The notes under the pieces are model-generated. The model saw nothing but the letters and a program-made list of their open reading frames with translations, ran no database searches and had not been told where the DNA came from. Of a stretch of 64,000 bases of DNA, positions 61,301 through 64,000 are shown one piece after another. How positions within the stretch are numbered: position 1 is the stretch's first letter; each line of letters opens with the position of its first letter. The DNA comes from Paenibacillus spongiae (GTDB taxonomy: Bacteria; Bacillota; Bacilli; Paenibacillales; Paenibacillaceae). The position numbers and the translations under genes were made by a program. The stretch covers positions 6,714,501 to 6,778,500 of the forward strand of contig NZ_CP091430.1 of NCBI RefSeq assembly GCF_024734895.1, in the 5' to 3' direction.

Positions 61301-61377
61301 GTTAAAGACCTCCCTCAACCTCGTTTTTTTCGTTTTTTATCATTACCTTCGCCAAATAGGAGAAGAACGCTATGCAT

Positions 61378-61695
61378 GCAGAAAACCCCTTCCATCCACA
61401 AACGGCAGCATGCTGCTTTCCGTTAAGGGACGAAAGGGGTTAATTTTCGCGGTACCACCCTGATTTGCCGAGGATCTCGCGATCTTCAGCCTCATGAGGC
61501 AAGGAAGCTTGTTCCTTACCTGCAGCACGATAACGTGTGCCGCTTCCGTCTGACCCTACTCGCCTTAACCGGTTCGGCTTTCGGATCAGCAGCTCCGAGA
61601 CGACTCCATACAAGGGGATTATGGCAAAGGTCTCAGCAATCCCTTCGCTCTCTGGACATAAGAGCCCCTGTACTTGATTCTCTTCATCGCTTGTT
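61378..61695 (-). promoter_or_regulatory. T-box riboswitch 2 (proximal) upstream of ilvB
   Basis: On the minus strand the T-box sequence AGGGTGGTACCGCG lies at 61448-61461, and the terminator stem AACCCCTTTCGTCC/GGATGGAAGGGGTT spans 61382-61441. Stem I contains AGAGAGCGAAGGGATTGCTG and, on its 3' side after GGA, a GTC codon (61602-61604), read as a valine specifier. Uncharged tRNA-Val would favour the antiterminator. Confidence 0.88.
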
Positions 61696-61716
61696 TGTAT
61701 ATGTTATAGAACGCAA

Positions 61717-62040
61717 CAAAACCCCTCTCATCCACGACCGGGCAGCATACTGCCGGGTCAAGGGACGAAAGGGGTTAATCTTCGCGGTACCACCCTGATT
61801 CGCCGAGGATCTTGCGATCTTCAGCCTCATGAGGTAAGGAAGCCTCCTTACCTGCAGCACGGTAACGTGTGCCACTCCGTCTGAAACTACTCGCCAATGA
61901 ACCGGTTCGGCTTTCGAATCAACTGCTCCGAAGGCGACATCGTACGAGGGGATTACGGCAAAGGTCTCAGCTTTCCCTCTGCTCTCTGGACGTAAGAGCC
62001 CTGTACATTTTCCTCATCAACGCAGTTCGTTGTATTAGTT
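61717..62040 (-). promoter_or_regulatory. T-box riboswitch 1 (distal) upstream of ilvB
   Basis: The same plan as the proximal copy: T-box sequence at 61783-61796, terminator stem at 61719-61776 with an added inner hairpin (CCGGCAG/CTGCCGG-type), Stem I with AGAGAGCAGAGGGAAAGCTG and a GTC codon at 61936-61938 in the specifier position. The two copies are clearly homologous over their full length, so they arose by duplication. Confidence 0.88.
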
Positions 62041-62047
62041 GGATCTT

Positions 62048-62075
62048 ATTATAGCACAACGCAAAAATGTTTCAA
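62048..62075 (-). promoter_or_regulatory. promoter of the ilvBH leader
   Basis: On the minus strand TTGAAA (62070-62075), 16-bp spacer and a perfect TATAAT (62048-62053), directly before the first T-box. No second promoter of similar quality is seen between the T-boxes. Confidence 0.75.
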
Positions 62076-62125
62076 TCGGCTTTTTAGTCAGGATGCGCCT
62101 CTTTACACAATCTTATCCGCCGGGA

Positions 62126-62262
62126 TCATTCCATATGCTCTTCGATTAGGGGCACGAGCTCCATATGTCCGAACTTCCTCTTGATCTTCTTAGCCAGCCT
62201 TCTCACGCCAAAGATCTCCGTAAAGGTATGGCTTCCGACGATTATACCCGGCGGTTCACCAA
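62126..62262 (-). pseudogene. C-terminal remnant of a Nif3-like metal-centre protein
   Basis: The minus strand reads GEPPGIIVGSHTFTEIFGVR followed by RLAKKIKRKFGHMEL and IEEHME with a stop at 62126. This resembles the tail of Nif3/GTP-cyclohydrolase-like proteins. Its 5' part overlaps the last codons of the EamA gene in another frame, so the rest of the gene is missing. Confidence 0.4.
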
Positions 62263-63111
62263 ATAAATGCTCGCAAGGATGCAGAGAAGTCCGGCCAGCA
62301 GCGAGAGCGTAACCGATTCGCGGAGGAAGAGCGCGCTCGACAGAATCGATACGAGCGGGATGAGGAAGGTGTAAGATGCGACCCTGCTCGCCTCGCCGGA
62401 ATCGATCAGCTTATAGAAGACCAGCCAGCCGAGCGCGATGACGAATACGGCAATGAAGAGCAAGCAGGCCACGAAGACCGGCTCCCAGTCGATATCGGAC
62501 CAACTCTCCACAGCGGAGCCTGCAGCGGTCATGAGCAGCCCGCCTATCATTAATTGAAGCGTGACGAGCCAGATGGGATCTACGCGCGGACCTGTCTTCT
62601 TAACATAGATCGTTCCCAGCGCCCAGCTGAGCGCCGTCCCTAATGCCAGCAAAATCCCCGCCGCGGATACATGTCCGGCCAACCCTCCGGTGCTGATGAT
62701 GCCGACCCCGGCGAAGCCGAGCAAGAGTCCGGTCATCTTGAGTCCGTTCATCGATTCGCCGAGCCACAGCCAAGAGAAGATGCCGACCAGCACCGGCTGC
62801 AGGAACACGATCGCCGAGAATAGCCCGGCCGGCAGATGATTCAGCCCGATTGTCTGCAGGCCGTAGTATAGAACCACGTTCACCATAGCTGAAACGAGAT
62901 AGATCGGCCATGTCTCCCTGAGGCGCAATCTTTCGAATTTCGATAGCGCAACCGGCAGCAGCAGCAATCCCCCGAGCAGCGTTCGAATGCCGGAGAACAG
63001 CACCGGCGGTACGTAATCCAGCGCAATCTTCGATAGCGGCCAGTTGATGCCCCATACAATTACCAAAAATAAGATCAGCAGCCCCGTCTGCATCTTCGAT
63101 CGTTGCATCAT
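62242..63111 (-). CDS. EamA-family (DMT superfamily) transporter
   Basis: A 289-residue protein with ten predicted helices in two EamA repeats (about 8-135 and 148-287). VWGINWPLSKIALDYVPP near 19 is the first-repeat motif and LGTALSWALGTIYVKKTG near 157 the second. These proteins export amino acids or metabolites, for example YvbV/RhtA types. AAGGAG precedes the ATG. Its stop codon lies inside a Nif3-like gene remnant. Confidence 0.9.
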   Translation of the reverse strand: MMQRSKMQTGLLILFLVIVWGINWPLSKIALDYVPPVLFSGIRTLLGGLLLLPVALSKFERLRLRETWPIYLVSAMVNVVLYYGLQTIGLNHLPAGLFSAIVFLQPVLVGIFSWLWLGESMNGLKMTGLLLGFAGVGIISTGGLAGHVSAAGILLALGTALSWALGTIYVKKTGPRVDPIWLVTLQLMIGGLLMTAAGSAVESWSDIDWEPVFVACLLFIAVFVIALGWLVFYKLIDSGEASRVASYTFLIPLVSILSSALFLRESVTLSLLAGLLCILASIYLVNRRV

Positions 63112-63398
63112 GTTGTATAATCTCCTTGTTGTCCCGATAGCCGCCTTGATTGCGAACTTTTACATTCGATTCTACGCCCCATTGTCTGCGTCCGCAACCT
63201 TTGAATTTGCGCATTGATGAACCGGCGGAAGACTCTTGGGCGGCGAATGAATTTCTCTCATCCGAATTAGAAAGAAGCGCCCATTCATTCATGGACGCTT
63301 GTTTCTCCCGGCTGTAAGCTGCCGCTATCTTCGGCACGCCGTCTCAGGCACTCATTAGACGAATCCTGCAGATACAGGAGGCGAATGCCGCTTGATCG

Positions 63399-64000
63399 TT
63401 ATTCGGACTCGGATACAAGGGTGAACCGCTCGTTGATATGCTTCGGCTGCTCGATTTCGTCGACGATTGCAATGGCGTAGTCAGCGTAGCTGACGTGGCT
63501 TTCCCCTTTGGCGTTGACGATCAGATTATCTTTACCCGTTTGGTAGGCGCCCGTGCGTTTCCCCTCCGGATTGAAGAAGGCGGCCGGACTTACGAACGTC
63601 CACTTGATGCCCGTCGAATTGCGCAGATCTTCCAGGTTCTTGCCTTGGTTGGTTGCCGTCGCCTTGTATAGATCGGGAAATTCCGGCGTGTCGACGAGAC
63701 GCGTCGTCTTCGCTTCATCCACGTACAGGCTGCCCGCGCCGCCAACTACAATCAGCCGGGTATTCGGCGCTTCCTGAAGAGCCGCGATTAGCGACCGTCC
63801 CGCTTCGACATGCAGATGCTCCTGACCGGGAGCCGCCCCGAACGCATTCACGATGACATCGAAGGCATCCAGATCCTGCGAGGTCAGATCGAAAATATCT
63901 TTCTCCACGACCGCTGCGCCCGATGCGTCCAGCTTCGCCGCATTCCGCACGATAGCCGTCAACTCATGGCCTCTGGCCGCCGCTTCCTTAAGAATAAGAG
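63399..64000 (-). CDS. NAD(P)-binding oxidoreductase (atypical SDR, YwnB-like), partial at window end
   Basis: The frame runs to the window edge: LILKEAAARGHELTAIVRN continues a Rossmann first helix and second strand whose GxxGxxG lies beyond the window. Further elements are FDVIVNAFGAAPGQ, RLIVVGGAGSLYVD near the third strand and IKWTFVSPAAFFNPEGKR, typical of the NmrA-like/YwnB group of NAD(P)H-binding proteins. At least 200 residues are present. Function and substrate are unknown; relatives are linked to redox stress. Confidence 0.87.
   Translation of the reverse strand, partial: LILKEAAARGHELTAIVRNAAKLDASGAAVVEKDIFDLTSQDLDAFDVIVNAFGAAPGQEHLHVEAGRSLIAALQEAPNTRLIVVGGAGSLYVDEAKTTRLVDTPEFPDLYKATATNQGKNLEDLRNSTGIKWTFVSPAAFFNPEGKRTGAYQTGKDNLIVNAKGESHVSYADYAIAIVDEIEQPKHINERFTLVSESE

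Noticed and set aside
62600-63337. 245-residue minus-strand frame overlapping the EamA gene
   Set aside because: Its overlapping part is a shifted reading of the EamA gene; the unique N-terminal part has no recognised family.

Overview
The window looks like chromosome from a Paenibacillus-type Firmicute. Strong GGAGG ribosome sites, Rho-independent terminators and T-box leaders are typical of Bacillota. Several proteins match Bacillus families (BmrC/BmrD, YhgD/YhgE, a YneQ-like protein). The many AraC regulators with two-permease sugar ABC importers, the GC-rich coding sequence and the abundant palindromic intergenic repeats fit Paenibacillus. The genus is an inference; there is no rRNA, tRNA, CRISPR array or intact insertion sequence.

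Layout. (1) 1-11.8 kb: the heterodimeric multidrug exporter bmrC-bmrD behind a 37-codon leader peptide and two tandem terminators (an attenuator), formaldehyde dehydrogenase, a YneQ-like protein, a CPA1 Na+/H+ antiporter, and a TetR/MMPL exporter pair with the same palindrome in front of each gene. (2) 11.8-20.8 kb: a carbohydrate-type catabolic cluster with an amidohydrolase, an SGNH hydrolase, three zinc-type dehydrogenases, a double-ThuA protein and two AraC regulators, but no transporter. (3) 20.9-33.7 kb: a mixed accessory stretch with an ankyrin protein, an FMN reductase and DsbA-like pair, GDPD, a DHA2 exporter, a PP2C phosphatase, a HIT protein and yhgE/yhgD, separated by repeats and gene remnants. 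(4) 33.8-46.1 kb: an isomerase and an aldehyde/alcohol dehydrogenase pair on the minus strand, then an IclR gene and a seven-gene plus-strand operon: sugar-type ABC importer, SDR, creatininase-family amidase, an unrecognised 373-residue protein and RidA. (5) 46.1-47.7 kb: debris of iron/haem genes and a 211-bp higher-order tandem repeat. (6) 47.7-53.9 kb: a visibly AT-richer block of drug-efflux and regulator genes, including a stand-alone PEP-utiliser swivelling-domain protein behind a short Arg-rich leader ORF and a terminator. (7) 54-64 kb: MATE exporter, PhyH dioxygenase/beta-hydroxyacid dehydrogenase/AraC group, ilvB-ilvH under two tandem T-boxes, an EamA transporter and a partial NAD(P)-binding protein.

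The best candidates for undescribed biology are: the leader peptide and terminator controlling the PEP-utiliser protein (52.3-53.3 kb); the IclR/ABC/SDR/creatininase/unknown/RidA operon, which looks like a pathway for a nitrogen-containing sugar-like compound (38.2-46.1 kb); a palindromic element found three times, each time directly after a stop codon and in the same orientation relative to the gene; and the layered intergenic repeats. At least six decayed gene fragments (alanine dehydrogenase, enolase superfamily, malic enzyme, siderophore ABC ATPase, HmoB/IsdG-type monooxygenase, Nif3-like) suggest ongoing loss in the accessory stretches.
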